From contig NZ_FNCZ01000013.1 of NCBI RefSeq assembly GCF_900099995.1, positions 26,798 through 90,797 on the forward strand: 64,000 nt of DNA, given 5' to 3'. This document shows positions 27,439-37,291 of the stretch, in pieces. Numbering within the stretch: the first letter of the stretch is position 1; each line of letters begins with the position of its first letter. A program made the translations under genes and the position numbers. Under the pieces are notes generated by a model, which was not told where the DNA came from, did no database searches, and was given only the letters and a program-made list of their open reading frames with translations. This DNA is from Winogradskyella thalassocola (GTDB taxonomy: Bacteria; Bacteroidota; Bacteroidia; Flavobacteriales; Flavobacteriaceae).

Positions 27439-27787
27439 CGTCTTACACCACCCTACAAGTCTGTATTACTTAGGTTTCACAAGCAATTTAATACTTATAT
27501 TAGACCTCTGCTCGAATCAAAAAAAAAGTTAAGCACTAGGCTCATTAGACCACTCTTGAGACACATCTTTTAGATATCCGATATGAATGTATTTCATATT
27601 TAGCGTAGAGATTGATTAAATACCATATTGAATAGTTACAACAAATAGTCTACCTATATAAAAGCTTACAAAGGAAACGGATTTGATTCGTAAATTTTTA
27701 GCTAGAACATACTAAGAAAAAAAAGAGACTGCATTTTTGTTTTTATAATATAAGAGTCAGCGAGCTTTCCGTATATTTTTAAAACAA

Positions 27788-27815
27788 AAAAGTCGAAACT
27801 TTCGTTTCGACTTTT
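27788..27815 (-). terminator. Intrinsic terminator of the tRNA pair
   Basis: AAAAGTCGAAAC and GTTTCGACTTTT form a 12-bp stem with a TTTC loop. On the minus strand a T-rich tract follows. It lies just after the tRNA-Leu gene. Confidence 0.88.
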
Positions 27816-27821
27816 CATCTG

Positions 27822-27905
27822 TACTGAAGACGGGACTTGAACCCGTACGTCCTAATGGACATTGGATTTTAAGTCCAACGTGTCTACCAATTCCACCACT
27901 TCAGC
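27822..27905 (-). tRNA. tRNA-Leu (anticodon TAA)
   Basis: The minus strand reads GCTGAAGTGGTGGAATTGG at the 5' end and closes with CTTCAGT plus discriminator A. The anticodon loop is CTTAAAA (TAA). A long variable arm typical of tRNA-Leu and the T-loop GGTTCAAGTCC are present. The length is 84 bases and CCA is not encoded. It lies 47 bases after tRNA-Gly and probably shares its transcript. Confidence 0.95.
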
Positions 27906-27952
27906 ATCTTGATTACAGACTGTAATCAAATTGGTATATTTTTAAAGAATAG

Positions 27953-28024
27953 AGCGAAAGACGGGATTTGAACCCGCGACCTCCACCTTGGCAAGGTGAT
28001 GCTCTACCCCTGAGCTACTTTCGC
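27953..28024 (-). tRNA. tRNA-Gly (anticodon GCC)
   Basis: The minus strand starts GCGAAAGTAGCTCAGGGGT and ends CTTTCGC plus T. The anticodon arm CACCTTGCCAAGGTG gives anticodon GCC. The T-loop GGTTCAAATCC is standard. The length is 72 bases without encoded CCA. A good promoter lies 36 bases upstream. Confidence 0.95.
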
Positions 28025-28059
28025 AGTTTTTAAAGAACTATTCGCTCTGAAAGCGGATG

Positions 28060-28089
28060 CAAATTTAAAATTTAAATCTTAAAAGCAAA
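28060..28089 (-). promoter_or_regulatory. Promoter of the tRNA-Gly/tRNA-Leu unit
   Basis: On the minus strand TTTG (28086-28089), an 18-base spacer and TAAATTTG (28060-28067) fit the Bacteroidota TTTG/TANNTTTG consensus exactly. The tRNA begins 35 bases further on. Confidence 0.7.
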
Positions 28090-28118
28090 GCCTTTTTTGA
28101 AAATAAATTTATTTTTTT

Positions 28119-30731
28119 TTAAGCCTGCTTTTTCTTGATCAACATTCGCTTAATTTCATTGAGTTTCATCAAGGCTTCAACCGGCGTAAGCGTATCAATA
28201 TCAGTGTGTAAAATTTCATCTTTAATTTCTAGCAATAAAGGATCATCCAAATTAAAGAAACTTAATTGTAAATCATCTTTTATATTTTTTACCTTATCTG
28301 TTAGCTCTTCACTCGAATGTGACTTCTCTAATTTGGATAAAATCTTGTTTGCACGTCTAATTACTTGCTGTGGCATTCCTGCCATTTTTGCCACATGAAT
28401 TCCAAAACTATGTTCACTTCCTCCTTCAACAAGCTTTCTAACAAAAAGCACATTATCTTTTAATTCCTTTACAGCAACATTGAAATTCTTAATACGACCA
28501 AACGTCTCTGTCATTTCATTTAACTCGTGGTAATGTGTCGCAAAAAGTGTTTTAGGCTTAGAAGGATGCTCGTGTAAGTATTCGCTAATGGCCCAAGCAA
28601 TAGAAATACCATCATAAGTACTCGTTCCTCTTCCTATTTCATCTAAAAGTACCAAACTACGGTCAGAAATATTATTAAGAATAGAAGCCGTCTCATTCAT
28701 TTCTACCATAAAGGTAGATTCTCCCATCGAAATATTATCACTCGCTCCTACTCTCGTAAAAATCTTATCTACTAAACCTATTCGTGCTTCTCCGGCTGGC
28801 ACAAAACTTCCAATTTGAGCTAACAACACGATTAATGCTGTTTGCCTTAAAATAGCCGACTTACCAGACATGTTTGGTCCCGTAATCATAATGATTTGCT
28901 GAGACTCTCTATCTAGAAACAAATCATTAGCAATATAAGGATCACCGATTGGTAATTGTTTTTCTATTACAGGATGGCGACCATCTTTTATTTCTAAATC
29001 GTAGCTATCGTCAATTTGTGGATACGTGTATTTATTCGCTTTCGCTAAACTTGCAAAACCACACAAACAATCTAATTGCCCTATTAACTGCGCGTTCTGT
29101 TGTACCGAAATTATAAACTGATGCATCCATTGGACTAATTCAGCAAATAATTGTTGCTCTATTGTAGAAATCCGATCTTCTGCGCCTAAAATCTTTGCTT
29201 CATATTCTTTAAGCTCTTCTGTAATATAGCGTTCCGCATTCACTAAAGTTTGCTTACGAATCCATTCTTCCGGAACTTTATCTTTATGAGAATTTCGCAC
29301 TTCAATATAATAGCCAAAAACGTTATTTGACGCTATCTTTAATGAGGTAATACCTGTACGCTCACTTTCGCGCTTTAGCATATTATCTAAATAGGTTTTT
29401 CCAGATTGTGATAAACCTCTTAATTCATCTAATTCTTCTGAAAATCCATCGGCAATAGATTTACCTTTTAATATATTTACAGGGGCTTCTTCGTTTAAGG
29501 TTTCCTTTATTTTTTCACGCAATAAATCACAGCGATGTAAATTATCTCCTAAAACTTTTAAAGCATCATTCTCACAAGTTTCAGCAATTGATTTTATAGG
29601 CACAATAGCTTCTAATGAATTTTTAAGTTGAATCACTTCGCGCGGACTCACTTTTGTCGTAGCTATTTTTGAAATGAGCCGCTCAATGTCTCCTATATGT
29701 TTTATTTGACCTTGAATCTTTTGAAGGACAGATTCATTTTCTAACAAATACTTCACCACTTCATGACGCTGTTTTATTTTTTCAGCATGCTTTAGAGGCA
29801 AGGCTAACCAACGTTTTAACATGCGACCTCCCATTGCTGAAATGGTCTTATCAATCACGTTTATTAACGTCACTGCATTGGCATTGGTAGAATTATACAA
29901 TTCTAAATTACGAATGGTGAATTTATCCATCCACACATAATCATCCGTTGCAATTCTCGAAATCGTAGCAATATGCTCCAACTTATTATGACGTGTTTCT
30001 CCTAAATAGTGAAGCACGACTCCCGAAGCGATAATCCCTTCATACAAATCTTCAATTCCAAACCCTTTTAAGGTCTTCGTATTGAAATGCTTGGTTAATG
30101 TTTCATGTGCATAATCGGCTTGAAACACCCAATCTTCCAAATAAAAGGTATGAAAATCATTTCCGAAGGTTTCCGAAAATACTTTTCGACTTTGTTTTGA
30201 AATTAAGACTTCACTTGGATTAAAATTCTGAAGTAGCTTGTCAATATATTCTGCATTGCCTTGAGACGTTAAAAACTCGCCTGTTGAAATATCTAAAAAT
30301 GCCACACCAATGCGTTGCTTTTCAAAATATACCGCTGCTAAAAAGTTATTAGATTTTGAATGTAGAATATCATCATTAAAAGCAACTCCTGGCGTTACCA
30401 ACTCTGTAACTCCACGTTTTACAATGGTCTTGGTCTGCTTCGGATCTTCTAACTGATCACAAATGGCAACACGCTCACCTGCCTTTACTAATTTTGGTAA
30501 ATACGTATTTAAAGAATGATGCGGAAAACCTGCTAATTCAATTTCACTTTCGCTACCAGCACCACGTTTGGTTAAAATGATATCTAAAATTTTAGACGCT
30601 TTTATAGCATCGCTACCAAAGGTTTCGTAAAAATCACCAACTCGAAATAATAATAGTGCATCAGGATATTTAAGCTTGATGGCATTATACTGCTTCATTA
30701 ACGGTGTTACTTTTTTTGCGGATTTTGCCAA
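28119..30731 (-). CDS. mutS: DNA mismatch repair protein MutS
   Basis: The protein has 870 residues, the normal MutS length. The N-terminal mismatch-binding domain carries the F-x-E motif (Phe34, Glu36 in [10 protein letters not shown]). The connector, core and clamp domains follow. The C-terminal ABC-type ATPase has Walker A ([15 protein letters not shown], near residue 615) and Walker B/signature ([18 protein letters not shown]). It recognises mispaired bases in newly copied DNA and recruits MutL. It stands alone between the tRNA unit and a divergent methyltransferase gene. Confidence 0.97.
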   Translation of the reverse strand: MAKSAKKVTPLMKQYNAIKLKYPDALLLFRVGDFYETFGSDAIKASKILDIILTKRGAGSESEIELAGFPHHSLNTYLPKLVKAGERVAICDQLEDPKQTKTIVKRGVTELVTPGVAFNDDILHSKSNNFLAAVYFEKQRIGVAFLDISTGEFLTSQGNAEYIDKLLQNFNPSEVLISKQSRKVFSETFGNDFHTFYLEDWVFQADYAHETLTKHFNTKTLKGFGIEDLYEGIIASGVVLHYLGETRHNKLEHIATISRIATDDYVWMDKFTIRNLELYNSTNANAVTLINVIDKTISAMGGRMLKRWLALPLKHAEKIKQRHEVVKYLLENESVLQKIQGQIKHIGDIERLISKIATTKVSPREVIQLKNSLEAIVPIKSIAETCENDALKVLGDNLHRCDLLREKIKETLNEEAPVNILKGKSIADGFSEELDELRGLSQSGKTYLDNMLKRESERTGITSLKIASNNVFGYYIEVRNSHKDKVPEEWIRKQTLVNAERYITEELKEYEAKILGAEDRISTIEQQLFAELVQWMHQFIISVQQNAQLIGQLDCLCGFASLAKANKYTYPQIDDSYDLEIKDGRHPVIEKQLPIGDPYIANDLFLDRESQQIIMITGPNMSGKSAILRQTALIVLLAQIGSFVPAGEARIGLVDKIFTRVGASDNISMGESTFMVEMNETASILNNISDRSLVLLDEIGRGTSTYDGISIAWAISEYLHEHPSKPKTLFATHYHELNEMTETFGRIKNFNVAVKELKDNVLFVRKLVEGGSEHSFGIHVAKMAGMPQQVIRRANKILSKLEKSHSSEELTDKVKNIKDDLQLSFFNLDDPLLLEIKDEILHTDIDTLTPVEALMKLNEIKRMLIKKKQA

Positions 30732-30865
30732 TGGGAATCTAGTTTTAAGTTCTATTTTTGCCTTGAATATGTTCAGAATTGCAAGTTTGCTAAATTACTT
30801 ATATTTTGAGGTTTATTGAAACCGAAGAACTAGAAGTTATTTACAGATGTTGATAATTATATTCT

Positions 30866-30897
30866 AGACCCGTCAGGTTTTAAAACCTGACAGGTCT
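30866..30897. repeat. Intergenic inverted repeat
   Basis: AGACCCGTCAGGTTTT and AAAACCTGACAGGTCT are near-perfect inverted halves. They sit between the divergent mutS and SpoU genes, 15 bases before the methyltransferase ATG. It could be an operator or a dispersed palindromic repeat. Confidence 0.5.
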
Positions 30898-30911
30898 CTT
30901 AAGAAACCAAG

Positions 30912-31448
30912 ATGAGAAAACTAAAAAACGAAGAATTAGACAGATTAGAAGTTTCAGAATTTAAAGAAGCGAAAAAGACGCCTATCATTATTATCCTAGA
31001 TAATATTAGAAGTCTCAACAATATTGGATCTGTGTTTAGAACGAGTGATGCGTTTTTAATTGAAAAAATTTATCTCTGCGGCATTACTGCTCAACCACCT
31101 CATAACGACATTAGAAAAACCGCTTTAGGAAGTACAGAAACTGTAGATTGGGAATATGTAGAAAACACAATCGATATTATTAAAAAATTAAAATCTGAAA
31201 ACGTAAACATCTGTTCTATCGAGCAAGCTGAAAACGCAACCATGCTCAATGATTTTATACCTGAACCAAATACTAAATATGCCTTTGTATTTGGTAACGA
31301 AGTTAAAGGTGTTGACCAAAACGTAGTTGACGCAAGTGATGTTGTGATTGAAATTCCGCAATATGGTACTAAGCACTCTTTAAATATTTCTGTGAGTTGT
31401 GGTGTTGTGGTTTGGGATTTGTTTTCTAAATTAAACGAACCCTATTGA
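30912..31448 (+). CDS. SpoU/TrmH family RNA 2'-O-methyltransferase
   Basis: The protein has 178 residues. The three SPOUT motifs are visible: NIRSLNNIGSVFRTSDAF, FVFGNEVKGVDQ and EIPQYGTKHSLNISVSCGV, which form the knotted SAM-binding site. The family methylates ribose 2'-OH groups in tRNA or rRNA. The short form without an N-terminal L30e-like domain resembles TrmH/TrmL-type enzymes. The exact nucleotide target is unknown. It overlaps the next small gene by 4 bases, so translation may be coupled. Confidence 0.88.
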   Translation: MRKLKNEELDRLEVSEFKEAKKTPIIIILDNIRSLNNIGSVFRTSDAFLIEKIYLCGITAQPPHNDIRKTALGSTETVDWEYVENTIDIIKKLKSENVNICSIEQAENATMLNDFIPEPNTKYAFVFGNEVKGVDQNVVDASDVVIEIPQYGTKHSLNISVSCGVVVWDLFSKLNEPY

Positions 31449-31684
31449 AGAAAAATATTGAAGAAATAATGTCTGGTTGGGGAAAACAAATCACTTGTTT
31501 TTCAGCAATATTTGTAGCAAACCCTTATTCGTTTTGGTATGGCGTGCCATTTTACATTCTTGGTCTTTTACTACTTTGGAATTCAAAATTAACCAAGAAT
31601 TTAAAGATAAAATGGTCACTTTATCCAGTATTCATTGTGGGCATAGTTTATAGCTTAATTAGTCTATTTTTATTGATTATATGA
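31445..31684 (+). CDS. Small two-helix membrane protein of unknown function
   Basis: The peptide has 79 residues if the TTG at 31445 is used, or 71 from ATG 31469 (MSGWGKQIT). It carries two hydrophobic helices, PFYILGLLLLW and LYPVFIVGIVYSLISLFLLII, separated by a basic loop. I recognise no family. It overlaps the SpoU stop (TTGA) and the methyltransferase start (ATGA), so the three genes form a tight operon. It is probably real because of the coupled overlaps, but its role is unknown. Confidence 0.6.
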   Translation: MKKNIEEIMSGWGKQITCFSAIFVANPYSFWYGVPFYILGLLLLWNSKLTKNLKIKWSLYPVFIVGIVYSLISLFLLII

Positions 31685-32388
31685 TTAAAACATCAAAAAC
31701 ACCTTGGCCCACAAAAGACGCTATGCAACAAGTCTATGACATGCATCTTTGGGGTGGAAACGATTTTGATTTTTACTCAGGTGACGGTTCTCATAATTTA
31801 AAAATCGTTGAACCTTATATTGATAGTATCACTACGTTTTTAAAATCGCAGAACAATCCACTAACGGTTTGTGATTTAGGTTGTGGTGATTTCAATATCG
31901 GAAAACAACTCACCAAACACACTAAAAACTATATCGCTGTAGATATTGTCGACAATCTCATTGAACGAAATAAAGCCTTATTTAAAGAAGATCATTTAGA
32001 GTTTCAGTGTCTAGATATTGTGAAAGACGAACTTCCCAAAGCAGATGTTGTTATTTTGAGACAAGTTTTACAACATTTATCTAATGCTGAAATCCAAAAC
32101 GTGGTTGAAAAATTATCCAATTATAAATATGTAATTCTCACCGAACATTTACCTCTTGGAGAGTTTGTACCTAATAAAGACATTATTTCTGGACAAGGTA
32201 TTAGAATCAAAAAAAATAGTGGTGTTGATGTATTGGAAGCTCCTTTCAATTTAAAAATTGTTGAAGAACGAAAATTATCCGAAATCTTTTTAGATGACAC
32301 TAAAGGAAAAATTGTTACGCTACTTTTTAAAATTATTCCACGAAGCTCTACAAAGAAGACGCAGGGATTCACAGAGGATTTATCGTAA
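31681..32388 (+). CDS. Class I SAM-dependent methyltransferase
   Basis: The protein has 235 residues. The SAM-binding motif I is VCDLGCGDFNIGKQL (residues 63-77), followed by the acidic end of strand beta2 (IAVDIVDNLIERN) and motif IV-like PKADVVILRQVLQHLS. The N-terminus has MHLWGGNDFDFYSGDGSH, typical of a group of small Bacteroidota and proteobacterial methyltransferases. The substrate cannot be read. The start overlaps the stop of the membrane peptide by 4 bases. Confidence 0.8.
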   Translation: MIKTSKTPWPTKDAMQQVYDMHLWGGNDFDFYSGDGSHNLKIVEPYIDSITTFLKSQNNPLTVCDLGCGDFNIGKQLTKHTKNYIAVDIVDNLIERNKALFKEDHLEFQCLDIVKDELPKADVVILRQVLQHLSNAEIQNVVEKLSNYKYVILTEHLPLGEFVPNKDIISGQGIRIKKNSGVDVLEAPFNLKIVEERKLSEIFLDDTKGKIVTLLFKIIPRSSTKKTQGFTEDLS

Positions 32389-32441
32389 CTATTTCAATTT
32401 ATTTCGAAACGAATATTTAATGCTATCAAATAAAACTTCAA

Positions 32442-32500
32442 TCTACTGAAAACTGAGACTGAGATTAAAGCTCTGAGACTGAACACTGTTTACTGCTTAC
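32442..32500. repeat. Low-complexity intergenic words (CTGAGACTGA)
   Basis: Between convergent genes, short variants of ACTGA, CTGAGACTGA and ACACTG/TACTG recur about eight times in 59 bases. No open frame or stable terminator is evident. It resembles dispersed short-word repeats of Flavobacteriia. Confidence 0.45.
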
Positions 32501-33624
32501 TCATTAATCTCACCTAACAACCATAGATAATCGGCACGAGACTTCACAAAATCTTTATTCGAAATATCAATAACCTTAACATTCATCTCTTGCTGACTTT
32601 TTAAAAATTCAAGATAACCAGCATTAATTTTTTCGAGATAATCGTCTTTGATGTCTTTTTCGTAATTACGTCCTCTTTTCTTTATGTTGGCCTGTAAACG
32701 CTCTGTATTTTGATAGAGATAAATATACAAGTCTGGTTTCGCAATATCCTTATAAACTTGATAGAACAGTTTTCGGTACAATCTAAACTCGTCTTCAGGT
32801 AAGGTGATTTTCGAGAAAATTAGAGATTTATAAACGTCGTAATCACTCACCATAAAATCTTTAAACAAATCGAGTTGCGATAAATCGTCACTAATTTGCT
32901 GATAACGATCTGCTAAAAATGACATTTCTAATGTAAAGGCATAACGCTCTGGCTCTTTGTAGAATTTTGGTAAAAACGGATTATCGGCAAAACGCTCTAA
33001 AATCAACTTAGCATTAAAATCGTTAGAAATCTTATTTGCTAAACTTGTTTTTCCTGCTCCAATGTTTCCTTCAATAGCGATGTAATTGTAATCGTTAAAA
33101 GTGTATGCTTTTCTTGGGTTTTTTAGCCAAATATTGACGTGTTCTATTTCAGAATCATCATGACATTCAGACAACAACCTTTCAATAGATTTATCGAGCT
33201 TTGGATGCTTAATATCTTTTGCAATATCCATAAGTGGCTGTAAAACAAACTTACGGTTTTGTATTTGTGGATGCGGAATGACTAAGGTTTTTTCTTCAAG
33301 AATTTCATCTTCAAAAAATAAAATATCGAGATCTATCTCTCTAGACTCATAACCTTTGGTTGCTTTAGATTTTCGACCTAACTCTACTTCAATAGTCTGA
33401 AGTTCTTTAAGAACTCTCTTAGGCTTCAGCTCTGTTTCAACCGTTATGCACGCATTAAAAAAATCGTCACCTTCAAAACCAAAAGCTGGTGTTTTATAAA
33501 CTTTAGAAATCTTTTTAACAGCACCAACACGTTCAAAAATAGCATCAACAGCAGATTGCAAATACTGCAATTTATTGCCTTTGTTACTCCCTAATGCTAT
33601 ATGAATGGTTTTGGTTAATTTCAT
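32497..33624 (-). CDS. folK: Fusion of HPPK (FolK) and deoxynucleoside kinase
   Basis: The protein has 375 residues and two enzymes. Residues 1-160 are 6-hydroxymethyl-7,8-dihydropterin pyrophosphokinase of folate synthesis (IALGSNKGNKLQYLQ and GYESREIDLDILFFEDEIL, with HPQIQNRKFVLQPL). Residues 180-375 are a deoxynucleoside kinase with P-loop GNIGAGKT (186-193), the FADNPFLPKFY segment and ERLQANIKKRGRNYE. The dNK part phosphorylates salvage deoxynucleosides. I believe this fusion is common in Flavobacteriia, and both halves look intact here. The start is ATG 33624. Confidence 0.9.
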   Translation of the reverse strand: MKLTKTIHIALGSNKGNKLQYLQSAVDAIFERVGAVKKISKVYKTPAFGFEGDDFFNACITVETELKPKRVLKELQTIEVELGRKSKATKGYESREIDLDILFFEDEILEEKTLVIPHPQIQNRKFVLQPLMDIAKDIKHPKLDKSIERLLSECHDDSEIEHVNIWLKNPRKAYTFNDYNYIAIEGNIGAGKTSLANKISNDFNAKLILERFADNPFLPKFYKEPERYAFTLEMSFLADRYQQISDDLSQLDLFKDFMVSDYDVYKSLIFSKITLPEDEFRLYRKLFYQVYKDIAKPDLYIYLYQNTERLQANIKKRGRNYEKDIKDDYLEKINAGYLEFLKSQQEMNVKVIDISNKDFVKSRADYLWLLGEINE

Positions 33625-33695
33625 CGAAGCAACAAATTAACTAAAACAAATTTTATTACTTTAGCTTTACCGAAACTATTTATTAACCATTTTTA

Positions 33696-34400
33696 ATGTC
33701 ATTAAAAGACAAGCTTTTAGCCCAGCGTATTTACTTCTTACTTGGTGGACTTTTTATCACGTCACTAGTCGTTTCAAATTTAATATTTCAAAAGTTCTTT
33801 TATTGGCATCCTTTTGAAGCTGAAATTTTTGGATCAAAACTATTTGAGATTTCTGTTGGCATCTTACCTTATCCCATTACATTTCTAATTACAGATTTAA
33901 TAAGTGAGATTTATGGCAAAAAACGTGCTAACGACATTGTGGTTGTTGGTATTTTCGCTTCACTATTTTCATTATTAATTATCTATACAGCGTCAAGTGT
34001 ACCTGCTACAGAATGGTCGTATGTTGATGACACCATGTTTAACAAAGTCTTTGGAAACACGTCGCTTGCTGTTTTTGCGAGTATGATTACATACTTATTT
34101 GCTCAGTTTGTAGATATTCAAATCTATCATTTTTGGAAACGATTAACTAAAGGGAAACACCTATGGTTACGTAATAATTTCTCGACATGGTTTTCTCAAT
34201 TTATAGACACCTTTACCATTGTATCTTTGCTGTGTACATTCGGAATTATAGATTGGGATAACTTCGCAGGACTACTCATAAGCGGCTTTATTTTCAAAGT
34301 TTTAGTCGCGTTGTTAGACACACCATTCTTATATCTTGGAGTGTATTTATTTAGAAAGCGTTTCAAGCTAAAACTGAATGAGGAAATAAATTTATTATAA
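33696..34400 (+). CDS. Queuosine precursor transporter (YhhQ/VUT family)
   Basis: The protein has 234 residues with about six membrane helices. The family signature ILPYPITFLITDLISEIYGKKRANDIVVVG is clear, as are FLWLRNNFSTWFSQFIDTF-like residues near the middle (LWLRNNFSTWFSQ). YhhQ proteins import preQ0/preQ1 for tRNA queuosine. It is divergent from folK across about 70 bases. No other queuosine gene is in the window. Confidence 0.88.
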   Translation: MSLKDKLLAQRIYFLLGGLFITSLVVSNLIFQKFFYWHPFEAEIFGSKLFEISVGILPYPITFLITDLISEIYGKKRANDIVVVGIFASLFSLLIIYTASSVPATEWSYVDDTMFNKVFGNTSLAVFASMITYLFAQFVDIQIYHFWKRLTKGKHLWLRNNFSTWFSQFIDTFTIVSLLCTFGIIDWDNFAGLLISGFIFKVLVALLDTPFLYLGVYLFRKRFKLKLNEEINLL

Positions 34401-34509
34401 CGACTAAACAAAACATTAAAATCTTCTTAAACTTACCGACATTAGCAACTTTTATACGGAATTTTGCGTATATAACGAAGAAGCTATTTAAAACCCAGAA
34501 ATACTAATT

Positions 34510-37176
34510 ATGAAGAAAGTCCTCAAAATTGTTGGAATCATTTTACTCTTTTTTATTGCGATACTAATTGCGATACCATTTTTTTTAGAATCTAAAATAG
34601 ATACTATTGTTCAGAACTATGCAGATGAAAACCTAAACGCCGAATTAACTTTTGACGATATAAGCCTGAGTCTTATTAGTAGTTTTCCAAAGGCAGAAGT
34701 AAATGTTAACAATTTAAAGATTACTAACCGTGCTCCTTTTGCAGGCGAAACCTTAGCTACAGCAAAGTCATTGTCTTTTGAAATGGGTATTATGCAATTA
34801 TTAAAAGGTACAGAAGAACCTCTTGAGATCAATGAAATAATAGCTAACGAGCTACTTTTGGTTATAAAAACCAATAAAACAGGTGCTGTAAATTATGATA
34901 TTGTAAAAGAAAGCGAAACGGAATCTGCACCTGCAGAAAAAGAAACCTCAAGTGGTTTTAGTTTTGATATCGACAACTACGAGCTTAATAATAGCGCGTT
35001 CACCTATATTGATGACACGTCTAACATGGCTTTTTATCTTACTGAAATTAATCATAAAGGAACAGGTATCTTTTCTGGCGGTAAATCTGAATTAGACACA
35101 AACACGGAAGCTAATGTCACCTTTGCTATGGATAGCACAGAATACTTAAGCAATAACAGTATTAAATTAGACGCGCTTATAGATCTAGATTTAGACCAAC
35201 AAAAATATACGTTTAAAGAAAATAAAGGATACATCAATGCTCTACCATTAGAATTTGATGGTTTTATTCAGTTGATTGAAGCCGGACAACAAATAGATAT
35301 TACTTTTAAAAACCCTGAAGCTTCATTTAAAGACTTCTTGGCAATAATCCCAAAGGCTTATGCTAAGGATATTGAAAATGTAAGCACTACTGGTAACTTT
35401 ACGGTTAATGGTATTATAAAAGGATTGGTTTCGGATGAAACAATTCCGACCTTAGATATTAACCTAAATTCTAGTAATGCATCATTCAAATTCCCTGACC
35501 TGCCAAAAAGCGTCCGAAATATTGCGATTGATGCTTCTATAAAAAACACGACTGGCAATGTAGATGATACGTTTGTAAATATTAACAAACTGAATTTTCA
35601 AATAGATGAAGATATTTTTAAATCTGAAGCGTCTATAAAAAACCTCACTAAAAACATGTTGATTGCGGCCAAATTAGATGGTGTTCTAAATTTAGCGAAC
35701 ATCACTAAAGCTTATCCTATTGAATTAGAAAATGAACTAAGTGGAATTTTAAAGGCAAACGTTAGCACTTCTTTTGATATGGATGCTATTGAAACCAACG
35801 CCTACCAACGTATTAAAAATGTTGGAAGTGTATCTTTATCTAATTTTGTATTTTCTTCTGATGACATTTTAAATCCTATTCAAATTAATAAAGCAGACTT
35901 AACCTTTAAACCAGGTACAGTAAGTTTAAATAGTTTTGATGCCCAAACAGGTAAAAGTGATTTCACGGCTACAGGAACCATTAATAATTTATTAGGTTTT
36001 ATGTTAAGCGATAAAAACTTAGAAGGAAATTTCAATTTGAATTCTAATACGTTTGCCCTTTCAGATTTTATGTCTGAAGACACAACAACAGAAACTTCAA
36101 CTAAAACAAGTGAAAATACAGCTGCAGCTGAATCCCTTAAGATTCCTGAATTTTTAGATTGCACCATTACGGCTAACGCTAAAACGGTGATTTATGATAA
36201 TCTGAATTTAAAAAATGTAAAAGGGCAGTTGGTGATAAAAGACCAAACAGCTAGTCTTAAAAACATGACCACAGATATTTTTAATGGTCAATTAGGAATA
36301 TCTGGTAATGTATCTACGAAATCTGCAAAACCAAGTTTCGATATGAAATTAGGAATGCAAAACTTTGACATATCACAATCCTTTAAAGATTTAGACATGT
36401 TGAAAGCTTTAGCACCAATTGCCAAAGTGTTACAAGGAAAATTAAATTCTACCATTGATATTAGCGGATTTTTAGACGAAAGCTTTTCTCCAGACCTAGC
36501 AACGATGTCTGGAAGTGCTTTGGCTGAGATATTAACAGATAAAGTAGATACAAGTAATAGTCCTTTGCTTACTAGCTTAGATAGCAAAATAGATTTTATT
36601 GATTTTAGTAAATTAGATTTAAAAGACATTAAAACGAATCTAACTTTTGAGAATGGTAGTGTTTCCGTAAAACCATTTACAATTAATTATAAAGACATTC
36701 CTATTGAAGTTTCAGGTTCTCATAGTTTTTCAAATACGATGAACTACAGTGCGGTTTTACAAGTACCCGCAAAATACTTAGGTAGCGAAGTCAACCGTTT
36801 AATCGGTAAGATTAATGATAATGAAGTCAATAAGCTAACAGTTCCTGTAACCGCAAACATTGGTGGTACATTTACGAGTCCTAATATTAAAACAGATTTA
36901 ACCTCTGGAGTTACTAATTTAACTAAACAATTGGTTGAAATTGAAAAACAGAAATTAATTGGTCAAGGAAAAGATAAAGTTAATGATTTACTAAGTGGAC
37001 TTTTAGGAGGAAACACAAACGCTACTAAAACAGATTCTACCACAACAAAAGAAGAAACAACCAAACAAACAACGGAAGACAAAGTTAAAGAAGGCGTCGG
37101 TAATATACTAGGAGGACTATTAGGTGGAAAGAAAAAAACTGAAACTAAAAAAGAGACGGATTCGACTAAAAATTAA
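34510..37176 (+). CDS. AsmA family protein, large envelope protein
   Basis: The protein has 888 residues. An N-terminal membrane helix (LKIVGIILLFFIAILIAIPFFL) anchors it, followed by the AsmA-type start (IDTIVQNYADENLNAELTFDDISLSLISSFPKAEVNVNNLKI). The rest is repeated beta-strand material of the TamB/AsmA kind. A C-terminal AsmA_2-like region sits at about 600-840. The tail is low-complexity (Thr, Lys, Glu rich; GLLGGNTNATKTDSTTTKEE). Family members are thought to form lipid-transfer bridges in the periplasm, so an envelope lipid role is likely. It has no obvious operon partner. Confidence 0.85.
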   Translation: MKKVLKIVGIILLFFIAILIAIPFFLESKIDTIVQNYADENLNAELTFDDISLSLISSFPKAEVNVNNLKITNRAPFAGETLATAKSLSFEMGIMQLLKGTEEPLEINEIIANELLLVIKTNKTGAVNYDIVKESETESAPAEKETSSGFSFDIDNYELNNSAFTYIDDTSNMAFYLTEINHKGTGIFSGGKSELDTNTEANVTFAMDSTEYLSNNSIKLDALIDLDLDQQKYTFKENKGYINALPLEFDGFIQLIEAGQQIDITFKNPEASFKDFLAIIPKAYAKDIENVSTTGNFTVNGIIKGLVSDETIPTLDINLNSSNASFKFPDLPKSVRNIAIDASIKNTTGNVDDTFVNINKLNFQIDEDIFKSEASIKNLTKNMLIAAKLDGVLNLANITKAYPIELENELSGILKANVSTSFDMDAIETNAYQRIKNVGSVSLSNFVFSSDDILNPIQINKADLTFKPGTVSLNSFDAQTGKSDFTATGTINNLLGFMLSDKNLEGNFNLNSNTFALSDFMSEDTTTETSTKTSENTAAAESLKIPEFLDCTITANAKTVIYDNLNLKNVKGQLVIKDQTASLKNMTTDIFNGQLGISGNVSTKSAKPSFDMKLGMQNFDISQSFKDLDMLKALAPIAKVLQGKLNSTIDISGFLDESFSPDLATMSGSALAEILTDKVDTSNSPLLTSLDSKIDFIDFSKLDLKDIKTNLTFENGSVSVKPFTINYKDIPIEVSGSHSFSNTMNYSAVLQVPAKYLGSEVNRLIGKINDNEVNKLTVPVTANIGGTFTSPNIKTDLTSGVTNLTKQLVEIEKQKLIGQGKDKVNDLLSGLLGGNTNATKTDSTTTKEETTKQTTEDKVKEGVGNILGGLLGGKKKTETKKETDSTKN

Positions 37177-37291
37177 TGTACGAACTGAAAAAGTAAGCAT
37201 TTTTTGCCAATTTGTGTTAATAATTACACATTTATTTGCTTTTCTTAATAATTAGATTACATTGAAGGTTCACTAAATTTCAAAAGGATAC

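Larger units (their letters stand above)
27308..27821. other. Long intergenic region upstream of the glucan regulator
   Basis: About 500 bases with no convincing coding frame. It contains the operator-like repeats at 27410-27438 and, at its right end, the tRNA terminator at 27788-27815. The remainder is AT-rich and holds nothing I can name. Confidence 0.55.

Noticed and set aside
36288..36629. Minus-strand frame of 113 codons inside the AsmA-like gene
   Set aside because: The composition follows the complementary strand of the large real gene, and there is no promoter or family signature.
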